Below the pieces are notes generated by a model, which made no database searches, was not told the DNA's origin, and saw nothing but the letters and a program-made list of their open reading frames with translations. Both the position numbers and the translations under genes were made by a program. A DNA stretch of 64,000 nucleotides. Source: Perkinsus olseni (Eukaryota; Perkinsozoa; Perkinsida; Perkinsidae). Positions 22,701-35,251 of this stretch are shown one piece after another. Where the stretch lies: positions 229,096 through 293,095 of the forward strand of contig JABANP010000020.1 in the NCBI GenBank assembly GCA_013115135.1, read 5' to 3'. Each line of letters begins with the position of its first letter. The first letter of the stretch is position 1.

Positions 22701-25700
22701 TGCGAGGACGGCGGAACCTATAACGAAAAGGCTCCCCCTGGTGTAGTCGGAAGTGAGCCCTTACATGTATCGCAAGGTAGTGGATGGCCTCCGGCGGCAC
22801 GGCGTTCTGAGGTGCCTTGTTCAGGTGAGTGCCTGCGGAAGAGACGAATACTCGTCGAACTCGTGGTGAGATTCCTGCCGCTACTACCCTTCGGTATTGT
22901 AATACCCTCTCCGGGTATAGAACCTGGGCCGAATGCTTGCAAGCCTCCACAAACTGTGCTGTAGTCATAGCCAACTGCTTCTCCAATGTACTCTGACCAA
23001 AACATGATCAGCCCTCCCCGCCAGAAGACAGACCCCTACCAAGTGAGATCCAGGGTGCTGCATCTGCTCCCTGAGGCGGAGACCTATCCTCTGGATAACC
23101 TCAATCGAATGCACCCAACTCTGTACTGTCGAGATGCGCATCTTGTTCAAGACAAGTTGGAGGAACGTAACCTGCCCGATCACCCAAAGGTTGCTGTGAA
23201 ACCGCCCGAAGATTCCCTCGGAGAATTACCACAAACATGGTGTTCTGCGGGGACTTGTACTCAGTCAAGAGCCTCTGCAATATCGTATCCACCTCCGACT
23301 CCTTCACCAGCGAGTACCGAATCACGCCACACAGAACCAGCTGCAGCGCCTGCCTCTGAGCCTCCGTGGTTGGGGCTTGCGTTTGACCACTGAGCAAGAA
23401 AAACAGATGATTCCATGGCGATCAAAAGGAAGCCCTCTTATTACTCTACAGTATGACCAAGTAGCTTCCTATGCAATAGCTCGACACAGAAGGCCAACAG
23501 CGGGGTCTGTACCACCCGCAAGGCGGTGTCTTCGCTAGAAGCCCCAACAGTCTGGAGCACCACACCTGCATCGAAAAGGATGGTTCAAGGCAGGGAGAGG
23601 GCCTTTGTAGTACCAAGCATGGCCAAGTGGAGCTCTAAGCGGACATGAGCCTCAGTAACGTGGCTCTGTGACCACTGCAGCTGCTGTTTGATCGCCACTG
23701 CTGCTGCCGCCTGGAAGAAGACCATAATCTTCCACGACAAGGTTGCAACCCTCAAGCACGCTTACATCAGTTTTGGTCTTCTCAGCGAGCACGTTGACTC
23801 CGACGTACATGGCAGCCAGCTGGTCGAATTTACGATTCATCTCCTTCAGTACGTGCGATACCACCACCGTAGCCAGACCGGGGTCGTGCTTGAGGATCTC
23901 ATCAAGGTTCTTCAACAGCAACTACAGTCAAATGCATCCCACCACGCGTTAAGGCTTTGCCCGGCGCCACCTACCTGCCACCCGGTTAGACCAGCATTAG
24001 GATTGCCTGCTTCTTCTGATGGCGTGGTAAGGCTACATAGGCCGACCATGGCATAAAAGCTATCCAGCTGCGGTCTCTGGGTATCGCTGATCTCGGGCAT
24101 AGTCAACACCTAGGCACACGACAACTACAGGACTGTCAAGTCCCTTAGGAAACCCCTACCCTCTCGTTGGTGGCAGCACGAGCAATGACCTCCTCCAAAC
24201 CGCTGGTGAGTAGGGTTCGAGTGAACCGCCAGACCTTCCCTTGAGGCCCCTCGGTCGGCAGCGACTCAAGCTGATGGACCGCACCCGAAGCCTAGAGAAG
24301 GATGTGCCTCAGTCCGTCACCACAATACCCACCCAAGTGCTACTACCTGCGCGTGCAACTGCTTCACGATGCTCTGCACTTGCACTAATGACGGCAACGC
24401 TGGCGGCTGTGGAGCACTTGGCTGCATCTGACGCGACCGCCATGCAGCAGCCGTCGCCGCTACTTCGCCCCTACCCCAGGAGGCGCTCCTACAATTCTGC
24501 GTTGAATATCCGCCGGCACCGCTCCGCTCATTGGTGGAGGTACCCCACCCGTGGCCGGGGGCCTCACTTTCGTCAGGAAGTCGCGATAGACCTGAGCACC
24601 CGGCCACTATGCAACACAAAGATTCCCGCTGAACCAACAGCGAGCAATCGTGGTCATCATGGGGGGCACATGCACGTCATGAGCAATCATTCCTTCAATT
24701 TCACTTCACCTACCCTGAGCTCTCTGGCCGGGAGTGGTCCTGGTCTCGGTCGTAGGCTGCTCGGCAGCGAGTTCGGCCAAGTGCCGCTAACATTGTAGAA
24801 CTCCGAGTCCACGAACTGCGGGCCGTTGGGACCGTATTTCTCCCTGTGCTTCCGGCGAGCCTCGTAGGCCTACCACAACTACCACTACTAAAAGGGAAGA
24901 GCTAGGACGTAAACTCACTGGTTGGAAGACAACATCGATCTCCTTAACCGCCCTCTCGCAGACGATCTTCTCAATGAGCTGACATCCGAGCTCCAAGTTG
25001 TCCGCGGTGACAGTGGAAATAACCTGACCACCACGAGACTTCGTCATCACCTACAGGAGCTCGCCTCTTCCTACCTGTTCTATAAGAGCATTCTCCTGAT
25101 AGTCCTGCGGGGGTGCAGCGTTGCCAGGGTTGAGGAGAGCCTTGAGGTGATTGGTCAGTGACAGACGAAGGGGCTCTCTGATAGCAATAGACTCCGATGC
25201 ATGGCCAGGGGCGGGCGTGATACTACCGGCAAGTGACGAGAGCCAGAGCGCCAGCAAGGTTGGAGACCATCAACTGAGCAGCTTTCCTGACCACTTGCTC
25301 ATCAGGCTCCATTGCTAGGTCCTTCAGCACGATCTGCTTGGTCGTCAGGGTCGCTATGGACACGCTACGCTCCACCACTGAACAGAGACAAATGGCCCTC
25401 CCAAGGAGGCACAGCGGAGCCTACCTGCAGTGACGATGTCCCGGATGGCCCTGTCCATCGCCAGCGGAACTATTGGCTTCAGTTTGGGCTGCAGGCGGAA
25501 GAGCTCCACATTGGGGTCGATGATAACCAGGCTCGGCAAGTTGGGGAGGATGAAGCCTTCATTCTCCCCAGCAGGCTGTCCAGCCCCCGAGCCCTGTGCC
25601 TGCGCTGCGAAGGAGCTCGCTGGCTGCATGGAGGCCACCGACGGGACAGGTACTGGGGGTACACCCATCGGACGCTGCCCTGCTGCAGCGGCAGTAGGCG

Positions 25701-28273
25701 GCATCGGAGGCATCCTCGCCTGGGGTGGCGTGGAGACCTGGGCGGCCGCCTGTTGCCGTAGGTTGGCCATATTCATGGCATTGGCGATGCGTTGAGAGAA
25801 GTCAACTTGCGGGGAGGCAGCCGTTGCCGCTGTTGGCGGCCCAGGGTGTCCAGGTGGTACCGCACCACCCTGGCGCGGAGTCGGCTCTGTGCGTGTCGGA
25901 GCCATCGCAGCAATCGGATGGGGGACCTTCGATATATCAGGGGAATCTGACAACACCGAGGCAACCACCGTCACGCGCCACAAAATTGCCTCGAGTCCCT
26001 CCCTCACCCTCAGGCATGCTTCTTCCCGCCAACAGATCTGTCTTCTTGTATTCCCGGAAGGATGGCGACAAGTCCAACTTCTTCGCCAAAAGCTCGATCT
26101 CGAACACCAAATTAGTGCGGAGGTTCGGTATCTGACACGGCCACCTCCACCCGTGTTATACCAATTTAATGGTATCTTGCAATTAGAGACCCGTATTGAG
26201 AAATGTACTATGAAGAATAGAATAAATTTTGTATACAGCCAGGGATGAAGCCAAGTGAATCTTCATGTCGTAGTGTTCATTATACGCCCCTCCCTCCATA
26301 CCCAACTTCCCCTACATCGTGAATCTCCGCCAGTAGGCTTAGCTGCGCATTGCTCCAGGGGTTGGGCGGTCTGTACGTCCGCGAGTCCTTCAGCGATTCC
26401 AAAATTTTACAGGCCAAAGGCAGAGTGGCGGTGAGACGACCACACGAGTAAGAGTCCAACAGCAGCTGCTTCAAGTCGAGATCCTTCGCCTTCAAGGCAC
26501 GGTTGCGACCAATAGTAATCTGAAGGGAAGCCCCTAGAGGAAAGTCTCACTCGGTGCCACCTACACTGCCAAGCCAGCTGCCAAGGTTCTTGAGGGCAGT
26601 CCTGTGCGCTGGTGACACCACCGCCATGTCCAGAGCATCGTCCGATAGAAGCAAGTGTAACAGAGTGAACGTGCTCTGGAGTGACATAGTCGATGAGTTT
26701 GTTCTGGCCTAGGGCGTCCAGGAACTGAGAAAATGTAGTTGGGAAAAATCTGACGCTCACCAAAGCCTACCTGCAAAAACAATGGCTGAAGGTTGACCTC
26801 CTTCGCCGCTCGGTTCTTCACCATGTACATCGAAAACCACTGGAAGTACTCAGGCTTGAGATGCTGAAATCAATGGCAACAACACTGAAGGGCATCGCTG
26901 AGCTCAGGTTGATTACTACCTCTCTGAGTTCAGCCGCCTTCTCATGGAGATTCTGCGGGAGTGAGGGAGTTGAAGGTCTGCATTGTGAGGTCACAGAACC
27001 AATCAGGAGGGGCAGGGATGCCGGCCATCGTCTAAGCGGACACAAGATGCCGTTCAACTGACGGTCGACTGAGCCCCACCTTCTCATCGGAGAGAATTCG
27101 ATCGACCGGTATGATAACCGGTTGCTGCTGCTGTTGTTGAGGGCTGCTACCCGACTCCGGCGAGGCATTCCTAGCCTTCTCGGGGGCAGCGGAAGCGGCA
27201 GGCTGAGATGTGATGACGATCACCTTTCCCCGTGAGGCAGCACGACTACTACCAGGTCCCTGTGTGGTGGGGGCATCGGCTTGCCGGCCTTGAAGGCTGC
27301 CACCCTGGCTGCATGGAGCTCCCTCTCCTCCTTCTCCTGCAGTGGAGGGGGGTAGAGCTCGGGAGCTGGAGGCAGGTGAATCCACTGCTGCAGCAACAGC
27401 GAGTGGTCAATCACAGGCCTATCGCGGTACTCGGCTGGGATGGCGTTCAACAGCTCGACCAGATAACTAGGATGCGGTGAATAGATGGTATGGGCACCGA
27501 GCGGTGAATAGTACTCATAATAGTCCGGATAGCAGCTCTTGAACTGCGGCCCTACTCCTCGCTCGGACACTAAGGCGGCACAGAGCTGCGGCCAGCGGGC
27601 TATGCGGTCCAAAAACTGCTCGACGATGAGCACCTACAGGGGGAGGGATGGAGCGAAGGGAAGCGAAAGATAGTCCTACACCGAAGCGGAACATCCTCGA
27701 GTAAGGCGGCCTCTTGAGGGAGTCTAGGATGACCCTCATGCAGATCTGCAAAGGGGTGTACCTAGGGCGGGTGATATGTACTAGAAGCAGCGACCCCATG
27801 TTTGTTATTACTCCTTGGTCTCCAGAATGACCTTCTTATGGACTTGCGAGACAAGATCGAATCGCAGTAATTGTCCGATCAATTCCGCAGTGATGCGAAG
27901 CTCATTGGAGGGATATCTGACGCAGAGTATCCTCATCACTCATGAAACGCAAGCTCAACCTAAAGATACCCCCACTCGGCCCTCCTTAGTACCTCGTGAT
28001 AAACCTAAGTTCGTCACACAGATTGACTATCATGTGCTCAAAAATCTGATGATTCGTCGGAGGCGTTCCGACATCAGGTTCGCGCGAGAACTGTAGCATC
28101 ATCTGAGGCGACGAAGAGCAAGCAATTTCTCCTTTTCCTCTGCCTTCTCCCAACCGTACATTCACCAAATCCTGCGTACTCATCTCGCCGTTATAAAGCC
28201 GATTGAACAGCTTATTAACGGTATCCTCGAGAGCATTGGAGGAGGAGTTCTGGTCTGACGGAGGTTCGGACAT
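19760..28273 (-). CDS. NOT1: CCR4-NOT transcription complex subunit NOT1, apparently lacking the N-terminal HEAT region
   Basis: Scaffold of the CCR4-NOT deadenylase. It starts [12 protein letters not shown] at 28273. Domains in order: TTP-binding-like MIF4G ([17 protein letters not shown] 28273-28166; [18 protein letters not shown] 28102-27993, then [14 protein letters not shown]); a CAF1-binding region (about 27.7-27.2 kb); CAF40-binding DUF3819 ([35 protein letters not shown], about 26.9-26.3 kb); [32 protein letters not shown] and [16 protein letters not shown] (25.7-25.1 kb); and the C-terminal Not1 superfamily domain. The last exons are exact: 20857-20744 ([15 protein letters not shown]), 20694-20537, 20487-20368, 20314-20237 ([13 protein letters not shown]), 20182-20117, 20070-19977 ([18 protein letters not shown]), 19927-19760. 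It has some 30 or more exons; those at 21.5-25 kb are not individually placed. Human NOT1 has about 800 residues before the MIF4G, not found here. Confidence 0.92.
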
Positions 28274-28489
28274 GATGCGGCTGAATCCACAAAGGGGTGG
28301 TACAGCTGAGATAAAGATACTCCCAAGATTCCCCTCCTCGCCTTCCGGTCCCCTCCTCGCCATTGAGCTCACTGAAATTAACGCGCACTCTGAAGAATAT
28401 CAACCTCTCGGTGGTAAGGGTATCCACAGCTCGACCATGCATAAGACGGTATGAAAAGATATCTCCATCTGTTCCTCTAACCAAAAGCT

Positions 28490-29142
28490 GACAGGCACAG
28501 GCCTCGTGCGTGCATTTAGGTCAAAAATGTTTTTCGTGCAAATCTCTTGGTGCAAGTAACAATTTTGCGATCACGTCTGCGCCGGAGCCCTCTCGTTCTC
28601 AATGATCATTTCAACAGTGTTAACGCTGCCTGGACTCAACAGCCGTCCCAGGCGTCTCCGTGAGCTCTCTTGCGTGATCGATGAAGGGCATCTTCTCACG
28701 GGCTCATCAGCCAGGCGACGCTCTTTTTCGACTGAGGCGGTGATGTGGGCGGTTGCTACATTGGGGACGTCGATAAGTGGATTGATGGACGGACTTGAGC
28801 ACAGAGCCGAACGGCGTTTACACATACTCGGATAACCGTCCTAGTATTCCTCAGCGTCAAATTATCGTCGTCCGACAGGAAGGCCGCTCTTAATGATTTT
28901 TCTCAATTTTTTCCGTGAACGCAAAGGCAGCTGTGAAGAAACCGTAAAAGCTGGGTTAGAAGGGAGAGAGTAGAGCCGCGGCGTTCTAATGATTGTTGTG
29001 GCTGCTTGCACCTTGCACTCATCTGTGAAAATCATGTTGCAAAATTCCCTCGAATATCATCATCGTCGAAGACCGAGGTTGCTGTAACAGCCGTTTCGCG
29101 TTCTCTGTGGAATTGCTGGCAGCGTCAGTTGGACTGGTTTGC
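28490..29142. other. Divergent intergenic region between NOT1 and the KH protein
   Basis: The two genes point away from each other, so this roughly 650 bp should carry both promoters. No upstream NOT1 exon with HEAT-like sequence was recognised, and the overlapping short frames at 28571-28835 look non-coding. Confidence 0.45.
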
Positions 29143-32100
29143 TATGGGACACAAGAAGAAGGGGAAGCCGAAGCCGAAACAACAGCCGGAGGCTGCTGCA
29201 AAGGTTGAGGAGGTAGTAGTTGTGGGTGGGGATTTTTACTTGGCCGCGACGTGAAGTTACCCGTTGTTTCCTTGCAGTCTCCGGTCCCAGCTCCATCGTC
29301 ACCCGAGGACACCTTGGAGAGGGCAAGTGTTTCTTCACAGTCATCCAGTGGATTTGTGATGAGTACTAGCGCTAGGAGGAGGAAGAACAAGTTGCGCAAT
29401 GAGCAGAAAGCGAAGGAAGCTGCGGGCGTTATCACAGTTCCGGTAGTATTTTACAAGTGTTCTAGCGTTCTAACGGGGGTCTTTGCGTCCACCGCGCTGG
29501 GCTCGACCAACTGGAGTAATAAGTCTGCTTTCAGAATGAGGCGAAGTTGCCAGCCGTGCCGACGGAAGCCACCGCTCATTTCGAGGAGCTAGCTGCGAAA
29601 CTTGAGAAAGAGGTCCGTTCCTTTGAAACTCATCGATATCACCTTGTCAGTGTAGGCCACCCTGTTGAAAGCAAGCAAGACCGACCGGAGCAGCTCTGAT
29701 GAGTTCATCAGGAAACTGACGCACACGGTGGAGTCCGAGAGGGCCGCTTTGCAGCCTAAACCCTCCTTCAGGGGGACGGTGCAACAGCTGAGGCTACAGA
29801 TGTAGGAAGGACGATTGGGCTCTCCGGCTGGGTGATGAGTGAAGTTTTTTAGCTACGACTTATCCACAGCACTGGATGGATCGGAGAACAGCAACTCGAT
29901 CGATGCTAAGGAGGCTAAGGCGATGCAGGAGGAGTTGGAGACTCAGCTGGGTCGCTTGGTGGAGCAGGAAGCCTTCCGAGCCTTCCAGCACCGTGTTAAT
30001 GCCATCAAGAGTGCCGTACAACAGCGACAACAGCAGCAGCAGAGCCAGTGGAAGAAGGAGAGCCCGCCCAAGCCAGCGCGACCACCAAGGGCTCCGCAGG
30101 AGGGAGCAGCCGGTCGAGTGGCTCATAGGCTGCAGCAGATACTGGCATTGGAGGAGGCGCCGCGGCCAGAACAGTTGCATAATAGAGAGATCGCGAAGGA
30201 TGCGGGTGTCTCGGCAATCTTGCTCGACTTGCTATTTCCTAATGGCAGTTCTGGGCCATTAGCGCAGAAATGGGAGAAAGAGTACAGAGTTTGTCTGCAG
30301 CCGTGGATGGGGGAGAAGCGGACGCTCAAAGGAGTGCGAGTGACGGCGGTGACGGAGGAGGCAGTTGAGAACGCGGCCGCGCGATTGGGTAATTTCAACC
30401 CGAGTTCGAGCCGGTGTACGAGTCTACTGCCCGACAACGGCAATACTAATCCGAATGTGCTGACTAACATCAGGAGGAGGGTCTTCCAACTTGCCCATCA
30501 GCTGGAGGGGCGTCACGGCGTCGCGATAGTGAAGGATGCTAAGGGCGACTCTATAACCATCTACGGCCCTGAGGCGGAGCAGATCGATAAGGTCGTTGAG
30601 GACCTTCACACGGCCGTGAATGAGCGGCCGCGGCCACGCACAGGCTCGGGGGGTGGTGGAGGGGACCATAGGGAAGGGGGTAACCGTCGAGGGGAGTTCA
30701 GGGATACCTCTCTGAAGCTGGACGTGGGAGTGGCGAAGTGCGTAGTAGGCGATAGAGGAGAGAATGTCAGGAAATTGGAATTCTTGTCGAAGTGCCAAAT
30801 TCAAATTAAAGGCCCTCCACCGGACCCCAACGCCCACAAAAACACCGGTACTGCCAACGTCACTATTCGCGGGGCGAGCGCTAATGACGTTGCTACTGGC
30901 CTGAGGATGGTCCGGGAGTATGCCAACAGCGTGGCGCGGCGAGTTGTGAAGTGCGCGAGCAAGGAGGTCCTGGACAGACTCTTCGGCGCCGGCCAGAGCG
31001 CTCACAGCAGCGTGGCCAGCCGGTTTGCAACCATCAGGAGGCAATGCGGTTGCACGATACTGAGGGACTCTGATACGACACTGCAGGTGCTGCTGCCGTT
31101 GGATAAGGACCCAAGTTTGGAGCGTGAGCTTGATGGAGCGGTTAAAGATATTCAGCAGCTTGTCGAAGAGGCTTCCTTGGCTACTACGACAATCCCGGTG
31201 AGTCCCGAGCACAGCCACATCTGGGCGGATGCGGCCAACTTGCGCAACATTCAGAGGAAGGCGGGACTGGTCCGGCTGTCGTTGCGGAAAGGGGGAGAAG
31301 GTCAGGGGGCTAGGCTAGAGCTGCTAGGCAACGGTCAAGCTGTTACTAAGGCCCGGGCGTTGATTGATAAGTTGATCGACACCAGTGGGACGGCGGAGGT
31401 TTTCGAGACGGTCAAGGAGTGTGAGGGAGATGTGCAGTTGGCGGAGGCGGTGGTGAACATGCTCAGTACGAACAGGGCGGCTACACTGCATCAGATTGCT
31501 CGGGACTCGGGGACGACTCTCCACATCGAGGAGGGTAGGAAGAGTGGTGAGGTGAGGAACGTGAAGGTTGTTGGTGGACCTACTGAAGTGGCATTAGCAA
31601 TGAAGGTAATCCGGGATGGGGCGTGTAGTGGGCCACCGCTCCTGCTGTTAGTTGCTGCGCCGTGCGGTGGCAGAGCATAGGGCTTTGCTAGCCCTTGATG
31701 ACGACCAAAGAGGTGGAGATCCCAAGTGATAAAGTGCCCAGCGTCCTCGGCCCAGGGAGGGAGGACGGTAATATACTAGCTCTCAGCGCGTCTGATCTAT
31801 TGTAGCTGTGTCAGTTGCATAAAATCCAGACTTCGACGCTGTGCACTGACGTCCAGCTTAGCAAGCGGACAGAGGCCGGGTCCGCTGCCGTCTGTGTGAT
31901 AAGAGGGGCTGAGGAGGCGGTGAAGAAGGCGGAGATGATGCTGAAGGAAATAATAGAGTCGGGGACGAGTGCTAGGCTGCATCAGAATGGCACCATCGAG
32001 GGAGAACCGGCGCCGCCCGCCGAGGGCAAATTTATGGGCGCGCGAGACGCTCAACCGCGCCTCAGGAACAAGATGAGAGGGGGCACGTGGGGAGGAGGAG

Positions 32101-32520
32101 GAACTGCAGCTGCTGCGAAGGGCGCATCATCCTCATCCAAATCTAGAGGTACCAGGGGGTTCTTCTCCGTACGATGAATTTCACTTCGGGGCGGTTCGAG
32201 GGGGCCGTCATGATTACCTAGTTTTGACGATCGCTCGCCTGGGAGTGGGAGCTTGTCAATGACAGTAGAAGCTCCGCAGGGCATTCAGCCGATATACCGC
32301 AGTGAAATCGTGCAACTTGTACTCTATTCATTCCCCTATCAGCGTGCTTACCATCGTCATGACCTGGCATCGCCTCTTTGTCGCTTCAGGTGGCGCTGCT
32401 GCCAAGCCGGCAGGGAAGGACTTCGTTTTCGACGAGTCGGACTTCCCGGCCCTTCCCGGCAAGGCGAAGGCGAAAGAGGAGAAGTCCGCGGGAGAGGCTC
32501 AGAAAGAGTCGTCCAAATAA
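29143..32520 (+). CDS. Multi-KH RNA-binding protein (vigilin/Scp160-like)
   Basis: It starts MGHKKKGKPKPKQQPE at 29143. Introns remove 29212-29278 and others up to about 29850. A long exon (about 29851-31605) follows, then 31692 onward and about 31800-32148, and the last exon 32390-32520 ends in KESSK. A helical, Gln-rich N-terminal part (LEEQ-type) precedes KH-like units. The clearest has the loop GDRGENVRK followed by LEFLSKCQIQIKG; others have HGVAIVKDAKGDSITIYG, GTTLHIEEG and VPSVLGPGRED...LCQLHKIQT. Degenerate GxxG loops in several units recall vigilin/Scp160, polysome- and ER-associated RNA binders. The C-terminus carries a Gly-rich patch and an acidic FDESDFPALPG motif. The junction at 31760-31805 does not fit phase. 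Family assignment is moderate; RNA binding is confident. Confidence 0.78.
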
Positions 32521-32782
32521 ATTTCGCGCGCCACGAAACTCCATGATCGTGCTGGTGACGCTGCCGGTTACTAGTTGTTATTTTTCCACTTCCCGCATCG
32601 GGAGTTAGAGTATTATTTGAACCCCTTATTGGGCTGTGATGATGATAACGATGATGATAGTAGTGATGGTGATAAGCGGGCTTAGTAGATGAGCGTGCTT
32701 GCGTGTAGCGTTTGAGTGGTGCAATTCTGGGAGGGGCCGCGGGTCTGATCTGGGTGTTGTTTTTAGTCGCTTCCCTCTCCGT

Positions 32783-34770
32783 TATGAGCGAGGAAGCGGC
32801 CACTGAAACGATGTCCCGGGCCGAGGGCTACGTCAGTCTGAGTGAGGACGAAGCAGATCCGGAGGTGGCTATGTTAGCACCGCCGGAGACCGACTATGGC
32901 GTTGAGGAAGAGCAAGATGAGCTAGTGGAGCAAGAGACCAGTCCTGATGTAGAAGCAGATGACAAGGAGGCCGCCGAGCAGGAGGGAGATGATGCGACAC
33001 AGGCCTCGAAGAAGGCCCCTACTAAGGCCCGGCGGAGGAGAACTCGCATTAGGAGCCGAAATGGCGATGGAGCACCGCCGCCGCCTCCTCCCCCACCTCC
33101 AGTCGGTGGTCAGCAGCCACCACCACCACCGCCGCCGCCTCCTCCCCCACCGCCTCCTCCGCCCCCGCCTCCGCCGCCAGTCCTGCCTCCACCCCCGCCT
33201 CCTCCGGGCTCCGCTGAGGCACTGCAGACAGACGAGGCCCTCACGGCGATGGCTGGTGGGTATTCGCCCTTCCGTTACAGAGGGGCTGGGCAACCTCTCT
33301 CAGTGGCCTTGGTCAAGAGCATCAAGTATCGTGTACTGGTCATGAGGTGTGAGACGTCGATGACGGTCATCTGCCCAGTAAGGATGCAGATCCACGTATC
33401 CCTGCCTAGGAAGCCGGCCAGCTCCTTAGTGCCTTTGGATCATGCTGCGGTCTGCCGTCAGGCGGTGTCCTTCTTCCGAGCCCATCTAGGCCCCGAGAGG
33501 ACCCTGTGTGCCCACTGGATACCTAAAGGGCCGGCGGCAGGCGTCATCGAGGTCGCAGTGCAACTCATTCAACCTACGGACGGCAACCTCTTTCCCCAAC
33601 GATGACACCTTAGCGGAGCGAAACATCGGCATCGACCCTGAGCAACTGCTGGTTACCGCGATCGCCAGGCTGGATTCCTTCGATCGATCTGCCCAGTCCT
33701 CCCCTCGCTCTTGGGGCTCTCTCGGTTCCGTCGACTCCGTCGTGTTTGCTGTTCCCCTCTCCTGGGAGCCCGAGCTTCGTACAGTCCCCCCGGGTCATCA
33801 GGTGGACACTAGGAGCGTCTGGTGGCGGGGTCTGCTGGGCGGTGGCTGTCGAGGTCGCATCAAGACCGTCTACCTGCACGGGTATCTCCCCGAGCCACAG
33901 CACACCATAACGTTTAATAAGGTCTGGTCCACGGAGGTGGCCGTCCTCATCTGCTGCACGACCACCCCAGTCGATGCTCTCAACTTGGCCAACGTACTCG
34001 ACGGCCGCCTCCTCTCCGGGTGGGGCCCGAACCGCCAGCGGCAGATGTTCCCAATGCGTGCTCAGCCAGTGGACTTCGCCGCCTTCACCAAGCATCAGGG
34101 GAAGCTTCCGGATTGGATGGTAGGGGCCATCCCGCAACGGCGGAGCGAAGCTGTCTTTTACCAGCTATGATCTCTCAGACCTTGCCTCTATCCCCAACGC
34201 CCCCCAATCTCTCTCCTCCGCCCGCGTTGTCCCATCCCGAGCCGCCACCGCCGCCAGGCTACCAGGCCTCGATGGTCCCTCCAGCAGGTGGTGGGGAAAG
34301 ATATCCTCAGTGGTGTATGTCTTCTGTCGCCTCAGGCTCCGTCGCCCCGGCGCAAGCGAAGAGCGCGTGGGCGGTGCCGGACGCCGTCATCCACGCACAC
34401 GACAAACAGCATCAGAAGCAGAAGGTGAGTTCTCGTCGGTTCCAAGTTTTTCCGGATCGTTCTCCCTGTAGTCGTCTCCCGAGCCAAAGGCCGTGACAGC
34501 CCCGACGAAAGTGGACCCGGACGAGGGCCTACCCGAACCCCACTGGCCCTACACCAAGCCTGTCTGGGCTGGATTTGCAATAGAGTGAGACGCTCTTACT
34601 CGAGAGAAGGGCCTTTCATGAGCGGTCCGACCGAGTTGCTTCTCTCCAGGCCCGTCAACCTCTCCGGCCAGTCCACAGTCCTCAAGTCCCTTGGTTTCCG
34701 CGCACCTCCTCGGCAGCGCCCGTCCGACCCCTCGGCGTCGTCATCGGCACACAAGCGGAGACGTCGATGA
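32783..34770 (+). CDS. Polyproline-rich protein of unknown function
   Basis: Met 32783 opens an acidic segment (SLSEDEADPE...VEADDKEAAEQEGDD), a basic patch (KARRRRTRIRSRNG), then two polyproline runs, the second over 20 prolines long. After that comes a folded-looking region (SIKYRVLVMRCETSMTVI; SFFRAHLGPERTLCAHW; EVAVLICCTTTPVDALNL), a second proline-rich part (PPPALSHPEPPPPPGY), and a C-terminal exon ending SSSAHKRRRR at 34770. The last introns (34424-34471 and 34587-34649) are clean. The frame changes near 33,600 and 34,160 without clear introns. Polyproline plus basic ends suggests a profilin/SH3- or RNA-linked nuclear protein; that is only a guess. Confidence 0.55.
33076..33212 (+). repeat. 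Proline-codon repeat (CCN)n
   Basis: A near-uninterrupted run of CCG/CCT/CCC/CCA codons in two blocks separated by VGGQQ. Codon choice is mixed, so it is selected at protein level or old rather than a fresh trinucleotide slip. Confidence 0.85.
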
Positions 34771-35251
34771 AGATGACAATGATGCCAATGACAATGATGA
34801 TACTGCGTTAGTCGTAGCGATGATGGAATCAGCGTCTTCGCCCTCCCCCCTCCCCAAGCACTATTAGAGTTTCATAGCCTTCCCAAGAACTATATATTTT
34901 TTCTCCGTACACGTTGACGTATGGTTCTGTTTCGTTCCCTATTTGGCAGCGCCTTCGCTGTTCTTGCCGGGCAGTCCTCCTCGGGTCTTCGTGCCCTGAT
35001 ATTGAGTATTTGTAGTGCAAGTTATGGTATAAGAATAGGATTCAACTCGAGCTTAGTGATGATTATCAGCTTCCCCTCCTCCCCCACCGCCCGCCCACCA
35101 CCGGGGGTGGATGATACTACTGATGATGCAGTCCTGCACCGCCCAGCAGCCGTCTCATGCCTCATCCTCTGTCGCGTTGTAGTAAGTCAATCTAGGGGAA
35201 GTAGGTCGGACCAGATGCAGTCAGGAGGTGCTGCCAAGCTTCTGGTTTACA
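34771..35251. other. Intergenic
   Basis: No supported gene. It holds the 3' flank of the polyproline gene (ATGATGATG-rich) and the promoter of the RsfS-like gene. Confidence 0.45.

Noticed and set aside
30424..31218. 264-codon minus-strand ORF
   Set aside because: Antisense shadow of the KH-protein exon, which has clear KH motifs on the plus strand.
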